A DNA stretch of 17,400 nucleotides from JARRQJ01 sp037381915 (GTDB lineage Bacteria; Pseudomonadota; Gammaproteobacteria; DRLM01), in assembly GCA_037381915.1 (NCBI GenBank), contig JARRQJ010000072.1:1-17400 (forward strand), read 5' to 3'. Positions 1 through 6,720 of this stretch are shown piece by piece. The notes below the pieces were generated by a model that saw nothing but the letters and a program-made list of their open reading frames with translations, ran no database searches and had not been told where the DNA came from. The translations under genes were made by a program, and so were the position numbers. The stretch's first letter is position 1, and every line of letters begins with the position of its first letter.

Positions 1-26
1 CAAAAAAGGGGGAAGAGCCCTAAAAA
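1..26 (-). terminator. Possible weak intrinsic terminator after the DUF3445 gene
   Basis: Read on the minus strand, a GGG-CTCTT-CCC mini-stem (plus-strand 18-20 with 10-12) is followed by C residues and a run of six T (plus-strand A run at 2-7). It lies about 55 bases past the stop of the minus-strand gene at 79. The stem has only three to four pairs, so it is weak, and the window edge hides what follows. Confidence 0.22.
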
Positions 27-78
27 GCGGTCCTGTACATTCACTCCTTGATAAGAGACGTGTTCCTCGGTTTCAAGC

Positions 79-1026
79 TTAAGCCAGCAACCGATCCAGA
101 TACTCGCAAATCTCTTCACTCTGCCTATGCAGCCCTTTGTAGGCCTTAACTGTATCCGGCATCGTCAGTATGGCATGTTTAAGAATGGTTAGCTCGTCGC
201 TGGCCAAGTTCCTCACCTTGCGGTGATAAGTACGAATGGTAAACATAAAGGCTTCGACTTCCGGTAGGCCGATGGTGGTTTGTCTCTCAATGCGCAAATA
301 GAGTGCGAGTTTGTCGGCGTCAAACTTGCGTCCTTGCCATTCAGTTTGTGCAAATCCGTCTGGCGCTTTGGGGTGGTGGTTAAGCCGCTTATCGGTGGCG
401 ATACCCCAAGTGAAGCGTTCAAACGGCCCTTTGTGAGTCAGGGTGTCGAGAATTCTTGGCGCTTGCTGATTAATCTTGTCCATTTCTGGCACAGGCAGAT
501 GCGCTTCAATAAAACTTTGACCTATTTTGTCTTCCGCCGCCCAGTGGTTTGGCAGGCAGAGGTGGAGGTAACTGATAAAATCCTTTTGTTTGCATCGCTC
601 GACTATGGCAATGTCTTCCTGCACCTGGCAGCATAGTGCATCAAGGGCGCTTTGATATTTATTATTGTTTATAAGTTGCAGTGATTGATCGAAGTCTAGC
701 TGTTCACCGGAAAGGCGGCAGTGGAGTCGGACATTGTTTCGTGAATAGCTTAATTCAAACTGTTCCGGGTGTTCGCGTTGTAATTGGTTCAGTATACAAA
801 GTGTGGCGCATGATTCAGTCGCCGGGCTGAGTTGGTGGCTGCAAACATATTTTTCCAGTCGCTCGGCACGGGCGGCCATCTTGGCTTGACGATATTGTTG
901 CCATTGTGTGTCGATCTGAAAGATTTTATTTCCCGGGTTGTGGTCGGGCGCAATCGCGCGTAGCCCGGTTTTAAATTCAAACGAATTTGAAGAAACGGGG
1001 AAGTATTGCAATGGGGTGCCGATCAT
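79..1026 (-). CDS. DUF3445 family protein (heme-dependent oxidative N-demethylase-like)
   Basis: This 315-residue protein shows the conserved pattern of DUF3445 (PF11927). In order these are a VQEDIAI element near 135-142, LPNHWAAEDKIGQSF at about 158-172 (family pattern: P-x-W-x-x-x-x-K-x-G), a PVP at 178-180, an ILDTLTHKGPFERFTWGI block at 192-209, and RIERQT...LP...FTIRTY at 245-267. Characterised relatives include heme-binding subunits of oxidative N-demethylases that act on dimethylamine-type substrates, usually beside partner subunits. None of those partners is visible here, so the substrate is unknown. The length is normal and the frame is intact. The ATG at 1026 is the only good start, but there is no clear Shine-Dalgarno before it. 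The gene stands alone, divergent from a transposase fossil. Family assignment is fairly secure; enzymatic role is inference. Confidence 0.8.
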   Translation of the reverse strand: MIGTPLQYFPVSSNSFEFKTGLRAIAPDHNPGNKIFQIDTQWQQYRQAKMAARAERLEKYVCSHQLSPATESCATLCILNQLQREHPEQFELSYSRNNVRLHCRLSGEQLDFDQSLQLINNNKYQSALDALCCQVQEDIAIVERCKQKDFISYLHLCLPNHWAAEDKIGQSFIEAHLPVPEMDKINQQAPRILDTLTHKGPFERFTWGIATDKRLNHHPKAPDGFAQTEWQGRKFDADKLALYLRIERQTTIGLPEVEAFMFTIRTYHRKVRNLASDELTILKHAILTMPDTVKAYKGLHRQSEEICEYLDRLLA

Positions 1027-1121
1027 AAGGTTATTATGACATGCGGGACCCGCGAGGGCGGATCACAATTTTTGCTAATATAACCATGTGTCGCCGAGCT
1101 TGGTCCGCAAGGTGGTGGGCG

Positions 1122-1388
1122 ATGGCGCTTAAGCTACGCTATGCCTTGCATAGTCAAAGGGGGCGGGGCTGCGTGAATTGTCAGATTAAGTTCAATTGGC
1201 AAATTCATGCCTGTGTGTTTATGGGTAATCATGTGCATCTAATGGTCACCTCATCGAGTGAATAAGGCATTGACAAATGGATGCAGGCATTGTGGCGCAG
1301 TTATGCTTATTACATCGATCATGCCGGCCGGCGTACCGGCGCGCTATGGGAGGGCTAGTATAAAGTATGTCTGACTGATATGGAGACG
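1122..1388 (+). pseudogene. REP-associated tyrosine transposase (RAYT, Y1/HUH family), decayed
   Basis: One reading frame gives an unmistakable IS200-like/RAYT core: IHACVFMGNHVHLMVTS at about 1200-1256, where family members have IHAYVLMxNHVHLLVTP with the HUH metal ligands. Further on it gives MQALWRSYAYYIDHAGRR and TGALWEG followed by YK, matching the family pattern R-Y-V-x-Y-I-N...R-T-G-T-L-W-E-G-R-Y-K. Two in-frame stops break it: TAA at 1263-1265, and TAG at 1356-1358, which sits where the conserved Arg of WEGRYK belongs. The N-terminus (from ATG 1122, MALKLRY then LHSQRG) appears to have lost about 20 residues against the family. Similarity fades after 1388, just before the convergent gene ending at 1394, so the C-terminal third is gone. 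The catalytic Tyr region is not recognisable. No flanking REP-type repeats were seen. Confidence 0.82.
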
Positions 1389-1393
1389 AAATA

Positions 1394-1921
1394 TCACTCG
1401 AGATAGTCGAGTAGGATCCCCGTGGTCTGGCGTAGGCGCAGGCTGAGCAGCTTGGCAATCTTCCGCATGACCCGCAACCCCAGGTCCGGAAACTTATCCG
1501 TCAGATTGTCAAAGTTTGACTTCGTGATCAGCACAACCTTGGTCTTTTCCGCGGCAACGGCCGTAGCTGAATAAGGCAGATCGTCGAGTATAGACATTTC
1601 CCCCATAGTCTTGCCGGGACGAATGGTGGTTATGCGTTTGTTGTTGCGAGCATCCGTTTCCTTAAGGATGTCGACGAGGCCATCGGTGACGATGCACATG
1701 AAGCTTCCCTTGTGCCCTTCCTTGAAAATGGTGGCACCCTTTTCCACTACGTAGGCGTGCGCATAGCCGGCCAGAGTCTGAATTTCGCGGCGGCTGAGGT
1801 CGCTGAAAAGTTGAGCGCTCTCGAGCATTTGGTACAGCTCTTCCTTAAAGGACTCTCCCTCGCCAATCAGGCTGAGACTGTTGGTCATCTCGCGGTCTTT
1901 CGGCTTTGCTGTAGTAGCCAT
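1394..1921 (-). CDS. Stand-alone cyclic nucleotide-binding domain (Crp-type) regulatory protein
   Basis: With the start at ATG 1921 the product has 175 residues: a charged N-terminus, then one CNB fold at about 36-155 (LFSDLSRREIQTLAGYAHAY, then G-ATIFKEGHKG, then MGEMSILDDLPYSATAVA at 106-123) and a basic C-terminal helix. No helix-turn-helix or enzymatic domain follows, so it is a receptor-only protein, not a full CRP. The phosphate-binding cassette keeps G-E but carries Tyr117 where cAMP-binding members usually have Arg, so binding of cAMP or cGMP is doubtful. Frame-compatible upstream ATGs at 1978 and 2005 would add a stretch that reads like untranslated leader. ATG 1888 is also possible. 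No start has a strong Shine-Dalgarno. It lies on the same strand as the FHA/PP2C/kinase operon, separated from it by a decayed gene, which suggests a related signalling role (inference). Confidence 0.82.
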   Translation of the reverse strand: MATTAKPKDREMTNSLSLIGEGESFKEELYQMLESAQLFSDLSRREIQTLAGYAHAYVVEKGATIFKEGHKGSFMCIVTDGLVDILKETDARNNKRITTIRPGKTMGEMSILDDLPYSATAVAAEKTKVVLITKSNFDNLTDKFPDLGLRVMRKIAKLLSLRLRQTTGILLDYLE

Positions 1922-2032
1922 GGAGTTAGTTCGCAGTGAGATTGCTGGTAAAACGAGGGGCGCAAACCTCGAAATCATCGTATCTAGTCTTCGACCCCCC
2001 AGCATGTATCTTTAGTCAGGACTGGATCGCAT

Positions 2033-2050
2033 TGTGAGAAATGTGTCACA
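2033..2050. promoter_or_regulatory. CRP-like dyad TGTGA-N8-TCACA
   Basis: Perfect 5-bp half-sites TGTGA (2033-2037) and TCACA (2046-2050) are separated by eight bases. Classical CRP/Vfr sites have six, so the spacing is off. It lies about 110 bases upstream of the ATG at 1921 of the cyclic-nucleotide-binding gene (30 bases from the alternative ATG at 2005). It may be an operator or chance. Confidence 0.25.
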
Positions 2051-2270
2051 GTTCGGGACAATAGCTACTATACGCCAACGGTGCTGAAAATGAAGCAAGA
2101 GCACCCAGACTTTCGCGACAGGCCGGCTGGCCATAAACGAGAAAGCGCAGGGGATAGGTTTTCATGAAGCGCGGAAGTGCGAACAGGTTGAGGTGCTCCC
2201 GATTCCATTGATCCATAGTTTAGTAATATGGGTTACCGCAGATATCGTGGACATCTGTACGTATGAGTTT

Positions 2271-3063
2271 TTAGGAACACCTACTTATAGTTCCGCTTAT
2301 TGCGGAGGGGGGCTGCCTTTGACTGGGCGAATTGTGAATTGGCCACCCTGCCGTACCGGTCTTGCGGATGCACGACAGGGTCTTCGCGAAACAGGACGAT
2401 TGCGGGTAGATATATTCCGCAAAAAGCAACCGCACTTGCCCTGTCGGCATGTTGGTGGCCATATCGTGGCCCAAAGGCATCCCCAGCCGTCCTGGCGGCT
2501 GAACAGCGCCGCCGTACGGGTCTCAGGCGGTGAGCATGGCATAGGATGCCAGAGTCTTTAAGCTGTCGGACAGGGCAGCCCGTAAGAATTCTTCAATATT
2601 CTCGATGCCAGTAACCAGTTCACCGTTGTGCTTGAAATTCAGTACGTCCTCACTGGCCTGCCGAATAAAATCGGCGAATACTCATCCAGACCGTGTTTTC
2701 CATCAAAGGCGAGCGCAATTTCTTTCGCCAGATCGGACAGTTCGACTATTTCATGGCGTTGGTTGACGACCAAGGCGCCTTTTCGAATCTGATGGGCAGC
2801 CAGCGCACTGATAGCAGGGGTGTCGCTGATGATCGATAACGTATCGCTGGTGATCCGGTGCCAGCACCGCTGGATTCACCCTACGACTACACCTGGGGTG
2901 CTCAGCAGTCCGCACGGCTGGTTTACATTTCTCGGCGAGGTCTTCGGTCACCGGCAGCCAGTAGTCGAACCACGAATAATCGGGGTCGGACGGCAGCGCT
3001 TGCTAGTAATAGTGATCTCGCCACGTCCCGGATCTGCGTGGAAGAGGATATAAAGGCCCGCAC
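2271..3063 (-). pseudogene. Decayed gene of unknown identity (several frameshifts)
   Basis: The minus strand carries protein-like segments in different frames. From 2951 down, one frame reads SDPDYSWFDYWLPVTEDLAE. A second, open from 2875 to 2675, includes ALAAHQIRKGALVVNQ, then HEIVELSDLAKEIALAFDGK, then HGLDEYS. A third, from 2672, continues with DFIRQASEDVLNFKHNG, then ELVTGIENIEEFLRAALSD, then SLKTLASYAMLTA, and reaches TGA at 2523-2525. The junction of the second and third frames at 2673-2680 reads smoothly if one base is lost. The third frame then stays open from 2522 to 2271 (MPLGHDMATNMPTGQVRLLF and on), so the TGA may be a nonsense mutation in a longer gene. The composition (amphipathic, charged helices) looks like real soluble protein, not noise. 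I do not recognise the family. Spurious small ORFs on the plus strand here are shadows. Confidence 0.45.
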
Positions 3064-3079
3064 GCCATTGAGCCAAAGA

Positions 3080-3106
3080 GGATAAATTTATATATTACAT
3101 TTATCC
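3080..3106. repeat. Inverted repeat, 8-bp perfect arms, AT-rich loop
   Basis: GGATAAAT at 3080-3087 pairs with ATTTATCC at 3099-3106 across an 11-base A/T-rich loop. No T run follows on either strand, so it is not a textbook terminator. It sits between the signalling operon's last gene and the decayed gene, where it could be an old operator/promoter or an RNA 3'-end structure. Confidence 0.4.
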
Positions 3107-3112
3107 CGCCAT

Positions 3113-3142
3113 CCCCATTTTTCCGGCATTTCCGGATTGGGG
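3113..3142 (-). other. Nested hairpin just after the FHA gene
   Basis: CCCCA (3113-3117) pairs with TGGGG (3138-3142) around an inner stem TCCGG (3122-3126)/CCGGA (3132-3136) with a 5-base loop. It begins 12 bases past the FHA stop codon, a usual place for a transcript 3' structure. No U tract follows on the minus strand, so a stability or processing hairpin is likelier than a strong terminator. Confidence 0.33.
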
Positions 3143-3153
3143 CGGCAGAGGAT

Positions 3154-3534
3154 TTAACTGCCGATCTGCTTTTTAAGCTCTGCCGGGTCCATGATTACGG
3201 TCTGGTCCATTCTCAGTTGTTCCTCATCAACATAGACAAACTCGTGTCGGCCGATTTTGACGGTATCTCCGTGTTTCAGCTGCTCCTTTCTTATCTTTTT
3301 TCCGTCCATGAGTGTGCCGTTGGTGCTTTCCAGGTCTTCGATATAGACATCGTTGGTATGCTTGCGGACAAGCGGGCTTGGGACAATTGAGAAAACGGCA
3401 TGACTGCCGCTTACGGTTGAGTCATCCAGGCAAATGCCATTCTCCTCCTTGCGTCCAACGCTGAGTGTGCGTGCAATGTTGGTCGGGTATTCCTTAATAA
3501 CTTTTCCTTCAAAACGATGTATGATTTTTGGCAC
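3154..3534 (-). CDS. FHA domain protein (phosphothreonine reader)
   Basis: A small soluble protein made of essentially one FHA domain, the fold that binds phosphothreonine peptides. Counting from a TTG at 3540, the diagnostic residues are present: VGR at 28-30, VSGSH at 43-47 and ESTNGTLMDGKKI near 71-83, with a final strand FVYVDEE. The tail RMDQTVIMDPAELKK contains a Thr in an acidic setting of the kind that serves as phospho-acceptor in other small FHA proteins (inference). Start choice: AAGGAG at plus-strand 3544-3549 is 9 bases from GTG 3534 but only 3 from TTG 3540, so I chose GTG. The FHA start lies 24 bases after the PP2C stop, and the gene is the last of the kinase/phosphatase operon. 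Its partner is probably the kinase, or a substrate of it. Confidence 0.9.
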   Translation of the reverse strand: MPKIIHRFEGKVIKEYPTNIARTLSVGRKEENGICLDDSTVSGSHAVFSIVPSPLVRKHTNDVYIEDLESTNGTLMDGKKIRKEQLKHGDTVKIGRHEFVYVDEEQLRMDQTVIMDPAELKKQIGS

Positions 3535-3543
3535 GATCAAATG

Positions 3544-3549
3544 CTCCTT
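3544..3549 (-). promoter_or_regulatory. Shine-Dalgarno AAGGAG that decides the FHA start
   Basis: This strong SD lies 9 bases before GTG 3534 and 3 bases before TTG 3540. Usual spacing favours GTG. The product differs by two residues only. Confidence 0.6.
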
Positions 3550-3558
3550 ACGAAATAT

Positions 3559-4329
3559 CTATTTTGCCTCGAGTGCTGTTTCTATTTTTACCAATATTGC
3601 GGTAACGTTATCTTTACCGCCATTATCGTTGGCCTTCGCTATAAGTTGTTGTGCCGCTGTTCGCAGATCTTCACTGTTGCGGGAAACAATATCTTGTATT
3701 TCACCTTCGCTCACCATGTCGTATAAGCCGTCCGAGCAAAGCAGGTAGATGTCTTCCGGCATGGTGGACAGCACCCGTATATCCGGCTCCACCGTATCCA
3801 TATGCCCAAGAGCTCTGGTGATGACGTTCCTATAGCGGCTGGTGCTCGCTTCTTCTTTAGTCATGGTGCCCTGCGCTACGAGTTGGTTTATCAGCGAATG
3901 ATCATGCGTTAAAGCTTTGAGGCGCCGCCTGCGCAGACGGTAAACCCTGGAATCGCCAACATGCGCGACGATTATTTTATCGCGATGGAAAAGGGTCAAG
4001 GCCAACGTCGCCCCCATTCCGGTCTTTTCCATGCTGGCCTGTGATGCCAGGTATATCTGTGTATTGGCTGTTTCGATGGCGTTGAGGATTAGTCCACTGC
4101 GTCGGCGACCGGAGTCCGGGTGGGAAAGCTTCGGCAGTTGATTGCAAATAGTGTCTTGAATGATCTCCAGGGCCATACTGCTGGCGACGTCGCCGGCGTT
4201 ATGACCTCCCATGCCGTCAGCGAGTACGGCCAGATGGATAGGTTCATTCCAGGCAAGAGCGTCTTCGTTACGAGATCGTATCATGCCGGGGTGGGTTTGG
4301 CCTGCGATTGTAGTGTGTAAAGCCGTCAT
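3559..4329 (-). CDS. PP2C-family Ser/Thr protein phosphatase (Stp/PppA-like)
   Basis: A soluble metal-dependent phosphatase of about 256 residues, a standard length for bacterial single-domain PP2C. Motifs are in order and complete: GMIRSRNEDALAW (first metal Asp), LAVLADGMGGHNAGDVAS (central DGMGG), GATLALTL, VAHVGDSRVYRLR, HSLINQLVAQG, ITRALG, LLCSDGLYDMVSEGEI and GGKDNVTAILV. It should remove phosphate from Ser/Thr residues set by the kinase encoded immediately upstream. Two ATGs compete: 4338 abuts the GGCAGG, whereas 4329 has AGGA eight bases upstream and gives the typical N-terminus MTALHTTIAG, so I prefer 4329. The kinase stop is 10-20 bases upstream, so the genes are cotranscribed. 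Nothing is broken here, which contrasts with the kinase. Confidence 0.93.
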   Translation of the reverse strand: MTALHTTIAGQTHPGMIRSRNEDALAWNEPIHLAVLADGMGGHNAGDVASSMALEIIQDTICNQLPKLSHPDSGRRRSGLILNAIETANTQIYLASQASMEKTGMGATLALTLFHRDKIIVAHVGDSRVYRLRRRRLKALTHDHSLINQLVAQGTMTKEEASTSRYRNVITRALGHMDTVEPDIRVLSTMPEDIYLLCSDGLYDMVSEGEIQDIVSRNSEDLRTAAQQLIAKANDNGGKDNVTAILVKIETALEAK

Positions 4330-4348
4330 CCACGCCATCCTGCCGCTA

Positions 4349-6274
4349 CTATAGCCGTGCCTTGCATCTTGTCAGATTATCCCTCAGCTCCGCGGCGGTC
4401 TTGTAGCGGTCATTGGCGCTTTTGGCGAGGGTTCGCTTGATGATGGTTACAAGGCATGCGGGCAGTTTGGGTCTGAGCTTGCGCGGGTTTGGGTGCTTGT
4501 CATTGGTGATTCTGTACATTAAGTTGGCCAGTGAATCGGCCTTAAATGGAAGGTGACCGGTAAAGAGCTCGTAAAGCGTGACCCCCAAGGAAAAGATATC
4601 AGAGCGCCCATCGACCTTGCGTCCCGCGATTTGTTCTGGTGACATGTAGTACGGGCTTCCCAACACAAGGCCGCTGCGCGTCTTGCTGTTATCGGTCAGA
4701 TACGCGATGCCGAAATCGGTGACCTTGAGCGCTCCAGTATGAATGTCGTAGATCACATTGGCCGGTTTAACGTCACGGTGCACGACCTTATTGGTGTGCG
4801 CGTAGTTAAGTGCGTCCGCTATTTTTATGCCTATGTCAAAGACCGCATGAATCGGCAATAACTGGTCGGGATCTTTATATTGGTCCAGTGTCTTGCCGCT
4901 GACATAGTCCATGGCAATGTAGGCGAGATCATGTTCTTCACCTGCATCATAGATGGTGACGATATTGGGGTGATTAAGTTTTCCGGCGGTCTCAGCTTCC
5001 TGATAGAAACGACGGCGAACCTCGGCAAGCTGTGAGTCATCGAACTCACTGGCTAAAGGTAATGTCTTGATGGCAACGGTACGGCCGATTTTAGGATCCT
5101 TGCCCAGGTAAACAGTGCCCATGGCGCCACGGCCGAGTTCATGTTCAATTTGATAACGGCCAATCACCGGACGCTCAAGAGCGGTATTGTCGACGACAAT
5201 GGTGGCCGTTGCGGTGCCATTGGAGTTTTGGGGGAGTGCTTGCGGCAGACTCCTCAGATGGGCGAGCCGCTCTTGAATGTCACGATAACCTTTCTTTTGC
5301 GAGGCGATATGATCATAAACGGATATTGCCTTGCTGAATTGTCGGCGGCGTTCGAAATTCAAGCCGAGTTCATAGAGCTGTTCCTGCTGTCCGCCGCCGC
5401 ATAGACACAGGTATTCGAAGGCCTGATCAAACTGTCCAAGGTTCTGAAAATGCTTCGCAAGTTCGCGATATGCCAGGATCAGCTTGTCTTGGATATCGAC
5501 GTAGCGCTTCGCGATGTGGGCATATGAGGCAAGGAGAAAATGTGCGCCCAGCAAATAGATCGCGGGCAGGGTGAGCGGGAGCCATAATTGTCGTGTGATA
5601 AGACCGAGCAGAGAGAGGTTAATCGTGATTATAGATAGGGCAATGCTTATCCACATGCCGGAGAAACTGCGTAATTTTCTCGGTAGGGCAAGCAATAGCA
5701 CGCCGAAACAGATGATTGAGGCGCGCTGTATGCCGTATGCCCAGAATGGTATGGAAATGTAGTCTTTGTCCAAGATCGCCTCTACCGTGGCGGTATCCCA
5801 CTCCGCAGGAGTCATGTTGGTGTTGGCGGGCCCCTGCAGTTGCCGAGCATATCCGGTCGCGGTCAGACCGACGAAGACAGCCTTATTATTCAGTTGCTGA
5901 GCGGGGATATTTCCGTTAATCAAGTCGACCGCGGAATAACGCGATATACGTATACGCTTTTGCTGTGTGGAAATACGTGGATAGAAGCGCAGAGAAGCAT
6001 CTGTAGGCAGAATGTGAGAACCGATTTTAATGCCGTGGGCCTCGACTGCCTTGATGTCTGAGGGCGCGATCCTCCGTGCATTAGCCGCAACCGTTAGTGC
6101 AAGGCTTGGCACCAGAATATCGGTGTTCCTCAGTCGAACGGCGAGAGGTTGCGAAATCTGATAATAGCGTTGCAGTGGCGGTTGTAGCCCAGAGCCGGCA
6201 GCAACGGCGCTGAAGCGCGCAAGAGGCGCAGTGGCACGGCGAATCGCAATATTGGGGAAACTTATGAACGGCAT
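4349..6274 (-). CDS. CHASE2 Ser/Thr kinase, main part (rest of sensor, TM bundle, TPR, kinase) after a frameshift
   Basis: This 641-codon frame holds the larger part of a membrane sensor kinase. Residues 1-175 complete the CHASE2 extracytoplasmic sensor (for example KAVFVGLTATG at 131-141). Three membrane helices follow at about 185-199, 206-224 and 230-252, then a TPR-like linker at 262-335 (AYRELAKHFQNLGQFDQAFEYL). A complete Hanks-type kinase domain covers about 374-635, with the glycine loop GRGAMGTVYLG 381-391, K403 in AIK, HRDVKPANV 499-507, DFG 520-522, SPEQ 545-548 and D-x-F-S-L-G-V 559-565. The catalytic residues are intact. The N-terminal membrane anchor and the first half of CHASE2 lie in the upstream frame at 6262-6720, which is -1 relative to this one. 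ATG 6274 lies inside the domain and has no good ribosome site, so a translated product would probably be an unanchored fragment. It is likely a pseudogene or a sequencing indel; recoding is less likely. Confidence 0.85.
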   Translation of the reverse strand: MPFISFPNIAIRRATAPLARFSAVAAGSGLQPPLQRYYQISQPLAVRLRNTDILVPSLALTVAANARRIAPSDIKAVEAHGIKIGSHILPTDASLRFYPRISTQQKRIRISRYSAVDLINGNIPAQQLNNKAVFVGLTATGYARQLQGPANTNMTPAEWDTATVEAILDKDYISIPFWAYGIQRASIICFGVLLLALPRKLRSFSGMWISIALSIITINLSLLGLITRQLWLPLTLPAIYLLGAHFLLASYAHIAKRYVDIQDKLILAYRELAKHFQNLGQFDQAFEYLCLCGGGQQEQLYELGLNFERRRQFSKAISVYDHIASQKKGYRDIQERLAHLRSLPQALPQNSNGTATATIVVDNTALERPVIGRYQIEHELGRGAMGTVYLGKDPKIGRTVAIKTLPLASEFDDSQLAEVRRRFYQEAETAGKLNHPNIVTIYDAGEEHDLAYIAMDYVSGKTLDQYKDPDQLLPIHAVFDIGIKIADALNYAHTNKVVHRDVKPANVIYDIHTGALKVTDFGIAYLTDNSKTRSGLVLGSPYYMSPEQIAGRKVDGRSDIFSLGVTLYELFTGHLPFKADSLANLMYRITNDKHPNPRKLRPKLPACLVTIIKRTLAKSANDRYKTAAELRDNLTRCKARL

Positions 6275-6720
6275 AAGTGAAGCGAGATATTTCCCGCTTT
6301 TTTGATTCGGTGCGCAAGTATGGCGTCATCGTCAAGTGCGTCCAGCAGTGGGGTCAGACGGGCTTTCTCCCGCTTGGTCAGGGCAGCGCGCAGCCTTGCG
6401 TCGGAGGGGCGGGGCTGTGCCGTATCAAGCGGCAACGCTAGCGCGACGGTACTGGCGCCGTACTTATTCACTTTACCAATAATATCCGCCAGCAGGTGGC
6501 GCGGCCAGGGCCAAGGCCCCAGCTTTTCGATACTCTTATCATCGATAGCGATGATCGCGGTTTTGTTAGCAGGTCCGGAAGCGGTGGGTAGCAAACGGCA
6601 GAACCATGAATAACTCGTTTCATCGACGACGGATATCGCCGGTGAGTAACTCGCAACTATTGCGATGGTCGTCAGCGTAACGATTATAAATCGGTATCCT
6701 GTCAAGTGATCTAGCCGCAT
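6262..6720 (-). CDS. CHASE2 Ser/Thr kinase, N-terminal part (anchor and start of CHASE2), cut by frameshift
   Basis: The 152 codons begin with a signal anchor (about 9-27, FIIVTLTTIAIVASYSPAIS). They continue into CHASE2 with its hallmark AIIAIDDKSIEKLGPWPWPR at 55-74 and ADIIGKVNKYGASTVALAL at 78-96. The typical ILAHRIKKAGNISL lies at 134-147. Five codons later it stops, just where the family continues into the segment found in the next frame (MPFISF). Joined, the two parts make about 790 residues, the usual size of CHASE2-TM-kinase proteins. The break lies around 6274-6285. A six-A run (plus-strand T run near 6296-6301) lies 15-25 bases earlier. Conserved CHASE2 residues after the run still fit the first frame, so the shift is probably downstream of it. 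No strong SD precedes ATG 6720. Confidence 0.8.
   Translation of the reverse strand: MRLDHLTGYRFIIVTLTTIAIVASYSPAISVVDETSYSWFCRLLPTASGPANKTAIIAIDDKSIEKLGPWPWPRHLLADIIGKVNKYGASTVALALPLDTAQPRPSDARLRAALTKREKARLTPLLDALDDDAILAHRIKKAGNISLHLCRS

Noticed and set aside
2033..2050. Calling a true CRP site
   Set aside because: Half-sites are perfect, but the spacer is 8 bases instead of 6, so I list it only as a CRP-like dyad.
2193..2561. Plus-strand ORF of 122 codons, and companions at 2300-2533 and 2820-3085
   Set aside because: They lie opposite the decayed minus-strand gene, have no good start site and show no protein-like conservation pattern.
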